DNA of 64,000 nt from Novosphingobium sp. (GTDB lineage: Bacteria > Pseudomonadota > Alphaproteobacteria > Sphingomonadales > Sphingomonadaceae): assembly GCA_017744735.1 (NCBI GenBank), contig JAGIAR010000014.1, positions 1-64,000 on the forward strand, in the 5' to 3' direction. The position numbers were made by a program, and so were the translations under genes. The notes under the pieces were generated by a model, which was not told the DNA's origin, made no database searches, and saw nothing but the letters and a program-made list of their open reading frames with translations. Below are positions 25,685 through 33,860 of the stretch, in pieces. How positions within the stretch are numbered: the first letter of the stretch is position 1; each line of letters begins with the position of its first letter.

Positions 25685-25750
25685 GTGACAGTTTACCTAT
25701 CTCCTGCGCGGGTCGCGCTGAGCAATTCGTCGGAGATAGTAAACTGTCAC
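25685..25750. repeat. 66-bp inverted-repeat element (hairpin or miniature element)
   Basis: The left arm GTGACAGTTTACCTATCTCC and right arm GGAGATAGTAAACTGTCAC pair over 19 bases with one bulged C and a 27-base GC-rich loop. It lies between the Rieske promoter and the end of the DoxX-like gene. The long arms look like a mobile palindromic element. It may also stop transcription from the minus-strand receptor operon. Confidence 0.8.
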
Positions 25751-25776
25751 AGAACTGAGAGAAAGCGGCGCGAAAC

Positions 25777-26433
25777 CTAGGGCACCGGCTTTTCCAACCG
25801 CGGCTGCAACGGGTGCAGCGCGCCGATCGGCTTGGGATCGGCGATATATTGTCCGACCATCACTCCGAGCCAGCCGACCTGCACCATGCCGACCAGCATC
25901 GAGAGCACCGCGAACGGCAGGAACAGCGGCTTCAGCACGCTGCCGAACGCGGCCGCGAAAGCGCCTCCATCGGCAGGACGCGGCTCGGCCGGATCGGGAT
26001 TGGGCGCAGCCTTCACCGCCATCATCGGCCGGTAATGGTCGTAATAGGCGATCAACATCACCAGCGTCATCGCCAGCGTGCCGCTGCCCATCAGGAAGGC
26101 GCGCAGGCGGAACTCCGGCCTGAACACATCGACGACGAACACGATCACCGTCACGCTCATGCTCACCACCAGCCCCAGCGGGACCAGGCGGTTGGTCAGC
26201 AGCGCGATCCCGGCGAGGAGTTCGACCAGCTTGACCAGGTGGAACAGGATCCCGTTCTCGATCAGCGCGCCGACGATATCGGGCGGGGGCATGAAATGCA
26301 CGAAATCCGACATGCTCGGATAGGGCGTGATGATCTTGAAGAACCAGTTGAACCCGTTGACGAAGCACACGAGCCCGAGGAAGATGCGGATGATCGGCAA
26401 TGCGAAGCCGAGAATGCGCTCGCTCGCCGTCAT
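25777..26433 (-). CDS. DoxX-like integral membrane protein (copy 1)
   Basis: A 218-residue inner-membrane protein with four or more hydrophobic helices. IIRIFLGLVCFVNGFNWFF, LVKLVELLAGIALLTNRLVP and LGLVVSMSVTVIVFVVDVF follow the DoxX pattern (a long first helix, then an E near the middle of helix 2). DoxX-family proteins have been linked to quinone or redox partners and to sulfur and iron stress, but most are uncharacterised. The last roughly 70 residues include a proline/alanine-rich loop and another helix. It follows the TonB receptor gene by 85 bases on the same strand. Related proteins occur at 30134-30580 and 36935-37561, each beside oxidoreductase genes. Confidence 0.72.
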   Translation of the reverse strand: MTASERILGFALPIIRIFLGLVCFVNGFNWFFKIITPYPSMSDFVHFMPPPDIVGALIENGILFHLVKLVELLAGIALLTNRLVPLGLVVSMSVTVIVFVVDVFRPEFRLRAFLMGSGTLAMTLVMLIAYYDHYRPMMAVKAAPNPDPAEPRPADGGAFAAAFGSVLKPLFLPFAVLSMLVGMVQVGWLGVMVGQYIADPKPIGALHPLQPRLEKPVP

Positions 26434-26518
26434 TTCTCACTCACTCCGGTATGGATAGTCCGCCGGGCGGGCGCGGATCCTGCGACCCGGCCCGCCCGAC
26501 GGTGATATCAGACGATTA

Positions 26519-28915
26519 TCAGAAGTTGCGCTTCAGCGTGACCGCCCATTCGCGCGGCGGCGCGATCACGTACTGGCCGGTACCCGAGAAGTAGAAGGCG
26601 AAGGCGTTGGTCCAGTAGTACTTGTTGGTCAGGTTCTTGACCGAGATCGACGCTTCCCAGTTCTTGTCTGCGGTGACGAAGGCGATGCGCGCATTCACCG
26701 TCGTGTGCCCGGGGATCAGATAGGGATTGAGGTCCGCGAACTGCGGATCTTGCGGATAGATGTTCGGATCCGGATAGAAGCCGTTGTTTGCCGGGTCCGA
26801 ATAGGTCTTCGACGTATAGTCGACATCGACCCGCGGCGTGATGGTCGCGCCGTTCTGGAGCCCGATCTGATAGGCAATCCCGCCCGACAGCTTCCACTTC
26901 GGCGTGAGCGGCGGATAGTCGTCAAGGGTGATGTAGGAATCGAGCGCGGCCTGGGCGAGCTTGGTATATTTGAAGTCGAGGTAGCTGAGCGAGCCGTTGA
27001 GCGTGAGCCCATCGACCGGCTCGGCGTTCAGTTCGACCTCGATGCCCTTCATATGGGCCGAACCGGCGTTGAACGGCAGGGCGGACAGGAAGCAGCTCGA
27101 GTTGGACGGGGTTTCCCCGCCGACGCAGTAACCTGCCGCGTTCACCAGCACGATGTTGTTGTACTTGCTGTAGAAGCCGGCGACGTTCAGCCGCACGCGA
27201 TGATCGGCGAGGTCGGTCTTGAGGCCAAGTTCCCAGGTATCGAGCGACTCAGGCCCGAACGGGATCGCCTGGTTGGGCGTGAACGGCTTCGCATTCACAC
27301 CACCGCCCTTGTAGCCGGTCGACCACTGGGCATAGGCCATCGCCTGGTCGTTGAAGCGATAGTCGATACCGAGGCGGTAATCGACATGATCGCCCTTGTA
27401 GGTCAGCGGCGGCAGATCGTTGAGCGGCGCCTGCGCCGGATTGGCCGGCCCGCCCTGAAGGTTCGTGCGGTTGAAATCGTAGGTCTTCTTGTCGTCGGTG
27501 TAACGGATGCCGCCGATCAGATCGAGCCCCGCGACCGGATGGAACACCACGTGCGCGAAACCCGATTTGCTGGTCGTATCGACCGGATCGTCGGTGATGA
27601 ACTGGGTGGCGCCGGAATCGATCGAGTTCATCAGCACGCCGTGTGCGTCGTAATAGAACCCGCCCACGGTCCAGTCGATCAGGTCGGACTTGCCCGAGAG
27701 ACGCAATTCCTGGGTGAACTGGTGGTAGGTGTTATGGATCTGGGTCGTTGCGACCCCGATCGGGCTACCGTCCTGATCGAAGCCAGCCAGCGTGTCGAGC
27801 GCACGATAGCCGGTGATCGACCGCAGGTTGATATTGTCGTTGACGTCGATCGAAACGTCGCCCGAAACGCCCCAGCCCTTGTTCAGGGTCTTCGCCCCGG
27901 CATCGAAGCCGTTGGCGGTGTCGTCGTAGGTCGCATAGGTGACGTACTTCTTGTTCGAGATGAAGCGGCTGTCCCACGGGGTACCGGACGGATCGTTGTT
28001 GTAGGTCGGCGCACCGAAGGGCGCGAAGGCGTAGTCCAGCTTGAGCGCGGCGGGATCCGACTTGTCGATCGTGCGATCGCCAATGATGTTGATTTCGACG
28101 TTGTCGCTCGGCGTGATCCGCAGCGCTGCCCGAACGCCCCAGCGCTGGATGCCGCCTTCGGTGCCCATTTCGCAATCGGTGCCGACATGGCTGACCGGGA
28201 TGTTGCCCGCCTGGGACGGATTGGCGCAAGCGAAGTCGATCCGCTTCATGTAGCCGTCCTGGTTGCTGGTATAGCCGCTCACGCGCAGCGCAGCGACATC
28301 CTTCATCAGCGAGAGGTCGAAGGCGCCGCGCAGGTCGATGCGGTTGCGCGAACCGTAGGTTGCCTCGACATAGCCCGAGCCGTCGCCCATCGGCTTCTTG
28401 CCGTAGATCTTGATCGAGCCACCTTCGGAGTTCTTGCCCGAGAGCGTGCCCTGCGGGCCGCGCAGGATTTCGACGCGGTCGATGTCGGCCAGTTCGAAGT
28501 CGGCACCGGTGATGACGCCATAGTAGATGTCGTCGAGATAGATGCCGACGCCCGGCTCATAGGCGAAGTTGTTGTCGTACTGGCCGACGCCGCGGATGAA
28601 CACCGAGGTCGACGCGCCGAACACCGCGGCGTTGTTGGTCAGGTTCACGCTCGGCGCGATCGAAACCAGGTCCTTGGTCGTGTCGATCCCGCGCTGGGCC
28701 AGCATTTCGCCGGTCTGCGCGGTGATCGCGAGCGGCGTGTCCTGCAAGGACTGCGCCTGGAACTGCGCGGTGACGATGATGTCGTTGTTGCTGGAAGACG
28801 ATGCATTGTCGTCCTGTGCCAGAGCCGGGCTGGCGGCAACGAGGCCGAGCAGCGAGGCTGCGGCGAAGAAGCTGGCGCGACTCGTGATTCGCCCGGAAAT
28901 GCGTGATTTTACCAT
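26519..28915 (-). CDS. TonB-dependent outer-membrane receptor (receptor 1)
   Basis: A 798-residue outer-membrane receptor for energised uptake of a bulky ligand. The Sec signal ends SPALAQ. A TonB-box-like DIIVTAQ sits near residue 42. The plug includes VNLTNNAAVFGASTSVFIRG and VEILRGPQGTLSGKNSEGGS. The barrel ends in the expected aromatic EWAVTLKRNF. The start ATG at 28915 has a strong GGGAGGG site. The gene follows a striking 29-bp palindrome and precedes a DoxX-like gene. The ligand is unknown. In sphingomonads such receptors import oligomeric sugars, lignin biaryls and other compounds, and the surrounding oxygenases argue for an aromatic. Confidence 0.9.
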   Translation of the reverse strand: MVKSRISGRITSRASFFAAASLLGLVAASPALAQDDNASSSSNNDIIVTAQFQAQSLQDTPLAITAQTGEMLAQRGIDTTKDLVSIAPSVNLTNNAAVFGASTSVFIRGVGQYDNNFAYEPGVGIYLDDIYYGVITGADFELADIDRVEILRGPQGTLSGKNSEGGSIKIYGKKPMGDGSGYVEATYGSRNRIDLRGAFDLSLMKDVAALRVSGYTSNQDGYMKRIDFACANPSQAGNIPVSHVGTDCEMGTEGGIQRWGVRAALRITPSDNVEINIIGDRTIDKSDPAALKLDYAFAPFGAPTYNNDPSGTPWDSRFISNKKYVTYATYDDTANGFDAGAKTLNKGWGVSGDVSIDVNDNINLRSITGYRALDTLAGFDQDGSPIGVATTQIHNTYHQFTQELRLSGKSDLIDWTVGGFYYDAHGVLMNSIDSGATQFITDDPVDTTSKSGFAHVVFHPVAGLDLIGGIRYTDDKKTYDFNRTNLQGGPANPAQAPLNDLPPLTYKGDHVDYRLGIDYRFNDQAMAYAQWSTGYKGGGVNAKPFTPNQAIPFGPESLDTWELGLKTDLADHRVRLNVAGFYSKYNNIVLVNAAGYCVGGETPSNSSCFLSALPFNAGSAHMKGIEVELNAEPVDGLTLNGSLSYLDFKYTKLAQAALDSYITLDDYPPLTPKWKLSGGIAYQIGLQNGATITPRVDVDYTSKTYSDPANNGFYPDPNIYPQDPQFADLNPYLIPGHTTVNARIAFVTADKNWEASISVKNLTNKYYWTNAFAFYFSGTGQYVIAPPREWAVTLKRNF

Positions 28916-28950
28916 CGATTTTCCCTCCCAAGCAGGGTCGTTTATTATCG

Positions 28951-28979
28951 GATTGGTATACACTTTCTGTATACCAATC
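28951..28979. promoter_or_regulatory. 29-bp perfect palindrome upstream of TonB receptor 1
   Basis: GATTGGTATAC-ACTTTCT-GTATACCAATC, with perfect 11-base arms. Read as abutting 13-mers it also fits the window operator (ATTGGTATACACT and TTCTGTATACCAA). It lies 36 bases before the receptor start and is the most symmetrical member of the set. Confidence 0.72.
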
Positions 28980-29072
28980 CGCAAGCGCAATTTCATACAT
29001 TCCGCAGCTGCGGTGGAAACCGCCTCGCCGCGGGACGGTTTTGCCGGCCCCGTTTCGGGTCGGCCTTTCCGC

Positions 29073-30128
29073 TCAGGGGCGCGGCAGCACGGGTTCGTCG
29101 AGCAGGTCCCAATGCCCGCCGGTATGCAGCGCCCGCATCGCCGGATCGTTCATGATCTCGTAGGGGAAGCCCAGCGGAACGGCGCTTGCCCGGTCGAGCG
29201 TCGCAACCTGCCCGGGCGAGAGCTTCAATTCGAACGCGGCGAGGTTCTGGTCGAGCTGTTCGACCGTGCGCGCGCCGAACACCGGGATCATCGCGGTGCC
29301 GAGCGGCTCCTTCGCGACCACCCAGGCCAACGCGACCTGCGCAGGGGTCGCGCCGGTCGCCGCCGCGACCTCGTCGAGCGCGGCGACGATCGCCTCGCGG
29401 CTTTCCTCTGGGATCTGCCGCACCGGCCCGCCGCCCTGGTTGACGCGGCCCTTGATGTTCTTGTCGCGGTATTTGCCCGACAGGGTTCCTCCGCCGAGCG
29501 GCGACCACGCCATGATCGCCAGGCCATAGGCCTGCGCGAGCGGGAAGAACTCGCGCTCGACCGTGCGCGCGGCGAGGCTGTGCTCGACCTGGATCGCGGC
29601 GAGCGGCTCGGTCCCGCGGATCTCGGCCTGGGTCAGTGCGCGGGCGACCTTCCATGCCGGGAAGTCCGACATGCCGATGTAGCGGGTCTTGCCCGAACGG
29701 ACGAGATCCTCGAGCCCGCGGACGATCTCGTCGGTCGAGGTCACCAGGTCGGGCATGTGGACCCAATAGATGTCGACGAAGTCGGTCTTGAGCCGCTTCA
29801 GGCTGCCCTCGATCGACGCCATCATCGCCTTGCGGCTGTTGCCGGTCTTGGCGATGGACTGCATCCCCACCGCGGTGGTGTATTTGGTCGAGACGATGAA
29901 ATTGTCGCGGTCGTGCGCGATCAGGTCGCCGAGGATCGTTTCGGACTGCCCGTTCTGATAGCCGTCGGCGCAATCGAAGAAATTGCCCCCGGCATCGACG
30001 AAGCGCTCGAACACGACCTGCGCTTCCTCCGGCGTGCAGCCCCAGCCCCAGGCGGTGCCGAAGGTCGCGGTGCCGAGGGCCGCCTGCGAAACGCGCAGGC
30101 CAGTCCTGCCGAATACCCTGTAGCGCAT
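29073..30128 (-). CDS. aldo/keto reductase
   Basis: A 351-residue NADPH-dependent cytosolic reductase. The AKR tetrad can be seen: Asp and Tyr in FDCADGYQNGQSE, Lys in FIVSTKYTT, and His in DIYWVHMPDL. The N-terminus MRYRVFGRTGLRVSQAALGT and PLGGGTLSGKYR are typical of the Tas/YajO-like subgroup. It would reduce an aldehyde or ketone. It is the last gene of a tight operon SDR-DoxX-AKR, lying five bases after the DoxX-like gene. The operon diverges from ferredoxin/reductase/LigK, sharing a 26-bp double operator. The substrate is unknown. Confidence 0.88.
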   Translation of the reverse strand: MRYRVFGRTGLRVSQAALGTATFGTAWGWGCTPEEAQVVFERFVDAGGNFFDCADGYQNGQSETILGDLIAHDRDNFIVSTKYTTAVGMQSIAKTGNSRKAMMASIEGSLKRLKTDFVDIYWVHMPDLVTSTDEIVRGLEDLVRSGKTRYIGMSDFPAWKVARALTQAEIRGTEPLAAIQVEHSLAARTVEREFFPLAQAYGLAIMAWSPLGGGTLSGKYRDKNIKGRVNQGGGPVRQIPEESREAIVAALDEVAAATGATPAQVALAWVVAKEPLGTAMIPVFGARTVEQLDQNLAAFELKLSPGQVATLDRASAVPLGFPYEIMNDPAMRALHTGGHWDLLDEPVLPRP

Positions 30129-30133
30129 GTCGA

Positions 30134-30580
30134 TTATGCCTTCGTCTCGTTGCGGAACAGCGCTTTGGCAGCGCCAGGGCTTTCGAGCCGCAGCACGTCC
30201 CAATCGGCGGGCAGCAGCAGGAGCAGCAGCAGGAATCCGACACGGAAGACGAGCTGCTGGATGTCCCACACCTCATGCTCGAGCCCGTGGCCGAAGTTCA
30301 CGATCACCAGCACGGACAGGATGCCCCACAGCGCCCAGTCGCGCTTGATGCCGAGCACCAGCATCAGCCCGCCGACGAATTCGACCAGGGCGCAATAGAT
30401 GTTGGTCGCCCACAGCACGGGCATCGGGAACCAGGCGTTGAGCGCCCGAAACCATTGCATCTCCGCGCCCAGACCGTTGATGAACAGCTTGTGCATCGCG
30501 ATCTGCCACGAAAGGCAGCCGATGATCAGCCGCGCGCCCAGCAGGCCGAATGCGCGATTGCGCCGCATGATTTCCCCCAT
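30134..30580 (-). CDS. DoxX-like integral membrane protein (copy 2)
   Basis: A 148-residue protein with about four membrane helices: FGLLGARLIIGCLSWQIAMH, LWATNIYCALVEFVGGLMLV, WGILSVLVIVNFGHGLEH and FRVGFLLLLLLLPADWDVL. The charged Glu in helix 2 (ALVEF) and the general size fit DoxX/DoxD relatives. Its function is unknown. The gene is locked between an SDR (10 bases) and an aldo/keto reductase (5 bases), so it probably serves the same step, perhaps tethering redox chemistry to the membrane or quinone pool. That is speculation. An alternative start four codons in (ATG at 30568) exists. Confidence 0.7.
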   Translation of the reverse strand: MGEIMRRNRAFGLLGARLIIGCLSWQIAMHKLFINGLGAEMQWFRALNAWFPMPVLWATNIYCALVEFVGGLMLVLGIKRDWALWGILSVLVIVNFGHGLEHEVWDIQQLVFRVGFLLLLLLLPADWDVLRLESPGAAKALFRNETKA

Positions 30581-30590
30581 CGTCCTCTCC

Positions 30591-31391
30591 CTAGTTCAGC
30601 TTCACGCCGTAGCGGCTCGCCACCGCATTACCCGGCGGGTCGATCCCGACCGCGCGGATGGCATCGCGGGCGGCTTCCCACTGGCCGTAGTCCTCGAGCC
30701 GCGGGATGCAGACTATCTCGCCCAGCTCGAGCCCGGCAAGCCCGGCTTCGGCCACCGCTTCCGGAGCCTGGACCATCTCCGCCGGAAACAGGTCGAACAG
30801 CCCATTCTCTTCCGCGCCGCCAAGGTTGGTGCGGGTCAGGCCCGGCACCAGCAGTTGGAACGTGACCCCGCTATCGGCCATTTCCTCGGCCAGCGCCTGG
30901 GTGAATTGCGAGACGAAACCCTTGGTCCCGGCATAGACCGCCGCGGTCGGCATCACGTTGAACGCGATCCCCGACGCGACATTGACGATCGTGCCGCGGC
31001 CGGCCGCCTTCATCGCTTTCGCCGCGGCGTGGGTCAGCCGCATCAGCGCGGTTACGTTGACCGCGATCATCGCCGCGTGATCGGCCGGATCGATATCGAG
31101 GAAACCCGCGAGCGAGCCCATCCCGGCGTTGTTGATCAGCAGGTCGACATCGCCGCGGGCCAGTCGCGCCTCGACCGCAGCGACGCCCGCCGGATCGGCA
31201 AGATCGGCGACAAGCGTTTCGACCGCGACCGGGAATTCCGAGCGGAGGCGCGCAGCGAGTGCGTCGAGCGCACCGCCCCGGCGGGCGACGAGCACCAGAT
31301 CGTGCCCCCGCCGGGCGAGCGAAACCGCAAAAGCCTCACCGATACCCGAGGACGCACCGGTGACGAGGCACAGATCGGCTTTCAGGATCAT
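30591..31391 (-). CDS. short-chain dehydrogenase/reductase
   Basis: A 266-residue SDR. Cofactor site CLVTGASSGIGEAFAVSL at residues 8-25, LLINNAGMGSLAG near 85, and catalytic Ser and Tyr in NVASGIAFNVMPTAAVYAGTK (YAGTK). The ATG at 31391 has GAGGAG a few bases upstream. The extra residues possible from 31418 are not needed. It is the first gene of the SDR-DoxX-AKR operon, controlled from the 196-base divergent gap that contains two abutting operator 13-mers. Resemblance to DltE/YdfG-type SDRs is general. The substrate cannot be predicted. Confidence 0.87.
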   Translation of the reverse strand: MILKADLCLVTGASSGIGEAFAVSLARRGHDLVLVARRGGALDALAARLRSEFPVAVETLVADLADPAGVAAVEARLARGDVDLLINNAGMGSLAGFLDIDPADHAAMIAVNVTALMRLTHAAAKAMKAAGRGTIVNVASGIAFNVMPTAAVYAGTKGFVSQFTQALAEEMADSGVTFQLLVPGLTRTNLGGAEENGLFDLFPAEMVQAPEAVAEAGLAGLELGEIVCIPRLEDYGQWEAARDAIRAVGIDPPGNAVASRYGVKLN

Positions 31392-31512
31392 CTTCCGCTC
31401 CTCGGCCGCGAACGCCACCGCCTCTCGCCGGGAGGAGGAGTGGCGAGCGACGGCGGCGATGCGCCAAACCTTTTGAGCGGTCGTCCCGAACGGTCGCCAC
31501 CCTGTCGTTCAT

Positions 31513-31538
31513 ATCGTATACCAGTATTGTATAACGAT
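31513..31538. promoter_or_regulatory. candidate FCD/GntR 26-bp double operator
   Basis: Two abutting 13-mers, ATCGTATACCAGT and ATTGTATAACGAT. The second is ATTGT-ATA-ACGAT, a clean FadR-type site. It lies in the divergent gap between the SDR operon and the ferredoxin operon, 49 bases before the ferredoxin start. Confidence 0.75.
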
Positions 31539-31586
31539 TGACAAGTGCTATGGCGGCGCCAGGTGCTTAAAGGGAGAATTGCCGGA

Positions 31587-31904
31587 ATGGCGCAGTTTGT
31601 CGTGACGACGCGGGACGGAACGCCCCATCGGCTCGAGATCAGGGACGATCGCACGGTGATGGAGGCGATCCGCGACGCCGGGATCGACGAATTGCTCGCG
31701 TTGTGCGGCGGTTGTTGTTCCTGCGCGACCTGCCATGTCTATGTCGATCCCGCACACGCGGACCGGCTTCCCCCGATGACGGATGACGAGAGCGACCTGC
31801 TCGACAGCTCCGATCACCGGACCGCGCAATCGCGCCTGTCGTGCCAGCTCCCGCTCGGTGCTGCGCTCGACGGGCTGAGCGTGCGGATCGCGCCGGAGGA
31901 CTGA
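31587..31904 (+). CDS. 2Fe-2S ferredoxin, adrenodoxin/putidaredoxin type
   Basis: A 105-residue soluble electron carrier. The cluster cysteines follow the putidaredoxin/adrenodoxin spacing, C-x5-C-x2-C in [18 protein letters not shown], with the fourth in RLSCQLPLG. The ATG at 31587 follows AAAGGGAGA. It is one base from the ferredoxin reductase gene, so the two make a complete NAD(P)H-to-ferredoxin chain. This is the same type of ferredoxin that feeds DdmC and LigX Rieske demethylases, and no P450 gene is in the window. The two Rieske oxygenases at 19006 and 24518 are therefore its likely partners. Confidence 0.92.
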   Translation: MAQFVVTTRDGTPHRLEIRDDRTVMEAIRDAGIDELLALCGGCCSCATCHVYVDPAHADRLPPMTDDESDLLDSSDHRTAQSRLSCQLPLGAALDGLSVRIAPED

Positions 31905-31905
31905 G

Positions 31906-33135
31906 ATGACCCGCCACGACGCGATCATCGTCGGCGCCGGGCACGGCGGGGCGCAGGCGGCGATCGCGCTGCGCCAGAACGGCTTCGCGGGCTCGATCCT
32001 GATGATCGGCCGCGACCGCGATCCGCCCTACGAGCGCCCGCCGCTGTCGAAGGAATATCTCGCGCGCGAGAAGCCGTTCGAGCGCATCCTGATCCGCCCG
32101 GAACATTTCTGGGGCGAGCGGCAGGTCGAGCTGAAGTTGCGCGCGACGGTGACCGCGGTCGATGCCGAAGCGCACAGCGTCACGCTCGAAAGCGGCGAGG
32201 CTCTCGGCTATGGCACCCTGATCTGGGCCGCCGGCGGCGATCCACGCCGGCTCACCTGCCCCGGCGCGAAGCTCAAGGGCATCCACTACGTCCGCGACCG
32301 CGCCGATGCCGACCGGATGATGGCCGAACTCGATGCCGGCGCGAAGACGGTCGCGGTGATCGGCGGCGGCTATATCGGGCTTGAGGCGGCGGCGGTGCTG
32401 ACCAAGCTCGGCTGCGAGGTCACGCTGCTCGAAGCCCTGCCCCGCGTGCTCGCGCGGGTCGCGGGCGAGGATCTGTCTGCATTCTACGAAGCCGAGCATC
32501 GCGCGCACGGGGTGGATCTGCGGACCAATGCCCAGGTCGTCGCGATCGAGGGCAAGAACGGCAATGTGACGCAGGTAGTGCTTGCCGACGGCGAGACCAT
32601 CCCGGCCGACATGGTCGTCGCCGGCATCGGCATCATCCCGGCGGTCGCGCCGCTGATCGCGGCCGGGGCGAAAGGCGCCAACGGGGTCGACGTCGACGCG
32701 ACCTGCCGCACCAGCCTGTCCGATGTCTATGCGATCGGCGACTGTGCGGCCCATGCCAGTGCCTTCGCGCTCGGCGCCACGATCCGCCTCGAAAGCGTGC
32801 AGAACGCAAACGACATGGCGACCACGGCAGCGAAGACGATCTGCGGCGATCCGCAGCCCTATCACGCGGTGCCGTGGTTCTGGTCGAACCAGTACGATCT
32901 CAAGCTCCAGACCGTGGGCCTGCACACCACCCATGATGCGGCCGTCACCCGGGGCGATCCAGCCAGCCGCAGCTTCAGCGTGATCTATCTGCGCGAAGGG
33001 CGGGTGATCGCGCTCGACTGCGTGAACGCAATGAAGGATTACGTGCAGGGCCGGAAGCTGATCGAGGCGGGCGCGAAGATCCCTCCCGGGGCGCTCGCCG
33101 ACTCTGCCACCCCGCTCAAGGAGATGCTCGCATGA
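31906..33135 (+). CDS. ferredoxin reductase (rhodocoxin/putidaredoxin reductase-like)
   Basis: A 409-residue FAD enzyme passing electrons from NAD(P)H to the adjacent ferredoxin. FAD motif [20 protein letters not shown] at residues 6-25. Second dinucleotide motif [20 protein letters not shown] around residue 150. FAD-end motif [10 protein letters not shown] near 280. This domain order and length match the pyridine-nucleotide oxidoreductases of Rieske and P450 systems. It starts right after the ferredoxin stop and overlaps the next gene, a LigK-type aldolase, by ATGA. The electron-transfer chain and the pathway's carbon-carbon cleaving enzyme are thus coexpressed. Confidence 0.92.
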   Translation: MTRHDAIIVGAGHGGAQAAIALRQNGFAGSILMIGRDRDPPYERPPLSKEYLAREKPFERILIRPEHFWGERQVELKLRATVTAVDAEAHSVTLESGEALGYGTLIWAAGGDPRRLTCPGAKLKGIHYVRDRADADRMMAELDAGAKTVAVIGGGYIGLEAAAVLTKLGCEVTLLEALPRVLARVAGEDLSAFYEAEHRAHGVDLRTNAQVVAIEGKNGNVTQVVLADGETIPADMVVAGIGIIPAVAPLIAAGAKGANGVDVDATCRTSLSDVYAIGDCAAHASAFALGATIRLESVQNANDMATTAAKTICGDPQPYHAVPWFWSNQYDLKLQTVGLHTTHDAAVTRGDPASRSFSVIYLREGRVIALDCVNAMKDYVQGRKLIEAGAKIPPGALADSATPLKEMLA

Positions 33136-33764
33136 CCGTCGACCGCGCCGATCCCGAAGTGATCGCCGGCCTCGCCCGGCTGGGCGTCGCGACCGTCCAC
33201 GAAGCGCAGGGCCGCACCGGCCTGCTTGCCAGCTACATGAAGCCGGTCTGGCGCCCGTGCCGGGTCGCGGGTTCGGCGCTGACCGTCTCGCTGCCGCCGG
33301 GCGACAACTGGACGATCCATGTCGCGCTCGAACACATGCGGCCGGGCGACATGCTGGTCGTCGCGCCGACCAGCCCCTGCGAGGACGGCTATTTCGGCGA
33401 TCTGCTGGCGGTCTCGGTGCAGGCGCTCGGCGGGGTCGGGCTGGTGATCGACGCCGGGGTCCGCGACACGCAGGAGCTCAAGGAAATGGGCTTCCCGGTG
33501 TGGTCCAAGGCGGTGTTCGCGCAAGGGACGATCAAGGCCGCAATCGGGCACCACAACGTGCCGGTGACCTGCGCGGGCGCGCGGATCGAGCCGGGCGATG
33601 TGGTGGTCGCGGACGGCGATGGGGTCTGCGTGGTAAAGCGCACCGATGCGCCGAAGGTGCTCGAACTGGCGCTCGCGCGCGAGGCGAACGAGGCGGAAAA
33701 GCGCAAGCGGCTCGCGGCGGGCGAGCTGAGCCTCGATGTGTTCGACCTGCGGCCTAAGCAATAA
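33132..33764 (+). CDS. ligK: 4-carboxy-4-hydroxy-2-oxoadipate aldolase (LigK/GalC type)
   Basis: A 210-residue metal-dependent class II aldolase of the RraA fold. Of the three family members here this one looks most like characterised LigK/GalC enzymes: [19 protein letters not shown] near the N-terminus, [40 protein letters not shown], the Arg-Asp pair in [20 protein letters not shown], and [14 protein letters not shown]. Such enzymes split 4-carboxy-4-hydroxy-2-oxoadipate to pyruvate and oxaloacetate, the last step of protocatechuate or gallate 4,5-cleavage. The ATG overlaps the reductase stop. The LigJ-like hydratase that would supply its substrate is 26 kb away, under a matching operator. 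Activity is inferred from similarity. Confidence 0.85.
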   Translation: MTVDRADPEVIAGLARLGVATVHEAQGRTGLLASYMKPVWRPCRVAGSALTVSLPPGDNWTIHVALEHMRPGDMLVVAPTSPCEDGYFGDLLAVSVQALGGVGLVIDAGVRDTQELKEMGFPVWSKAVFAQGTIKAAIGHHNVPVTCAGARIEPGDVVVADGDGVCVVKRTDAPKVLELALAREANEAEKRKRLAAGELSLDVFDLRPKQ

Positions 33765-33776
33765 AGCCCACATCGT

Positions 33777-33849
33777 GCTCCTGCGAAAGCAGGAGCCCAG
33801 AGCGGTTAAACCCGTCGGTGCGGCCCTGGGTTCCTGCTTTCGCAGGAAC
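33777..33849. repeat. REP/BIME-like palindromic repeat
   Basis: Two oppositely oriented units, TCCTGCGAAAGCAGGAGCCC and GGGTTCCTGCTTTCGCAGGA, pair with each other, and each contains a small hairpin (TCCTGC-GAAA-GCAGGA). This is the familiar proteobacterial layout with a GAAAGC core. It sits between convergent genes and could terminate both. Confidence 0.88.
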
Positions 33850-33860
33850 ACAAAATTGCG

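Noticed and set aside
33777..33849. CRISPR-like short repeats
   Set aside because: There are only two units, in opposite orientation and self-complementary, without spacer periodicity. They fit a REP/BIME instead.
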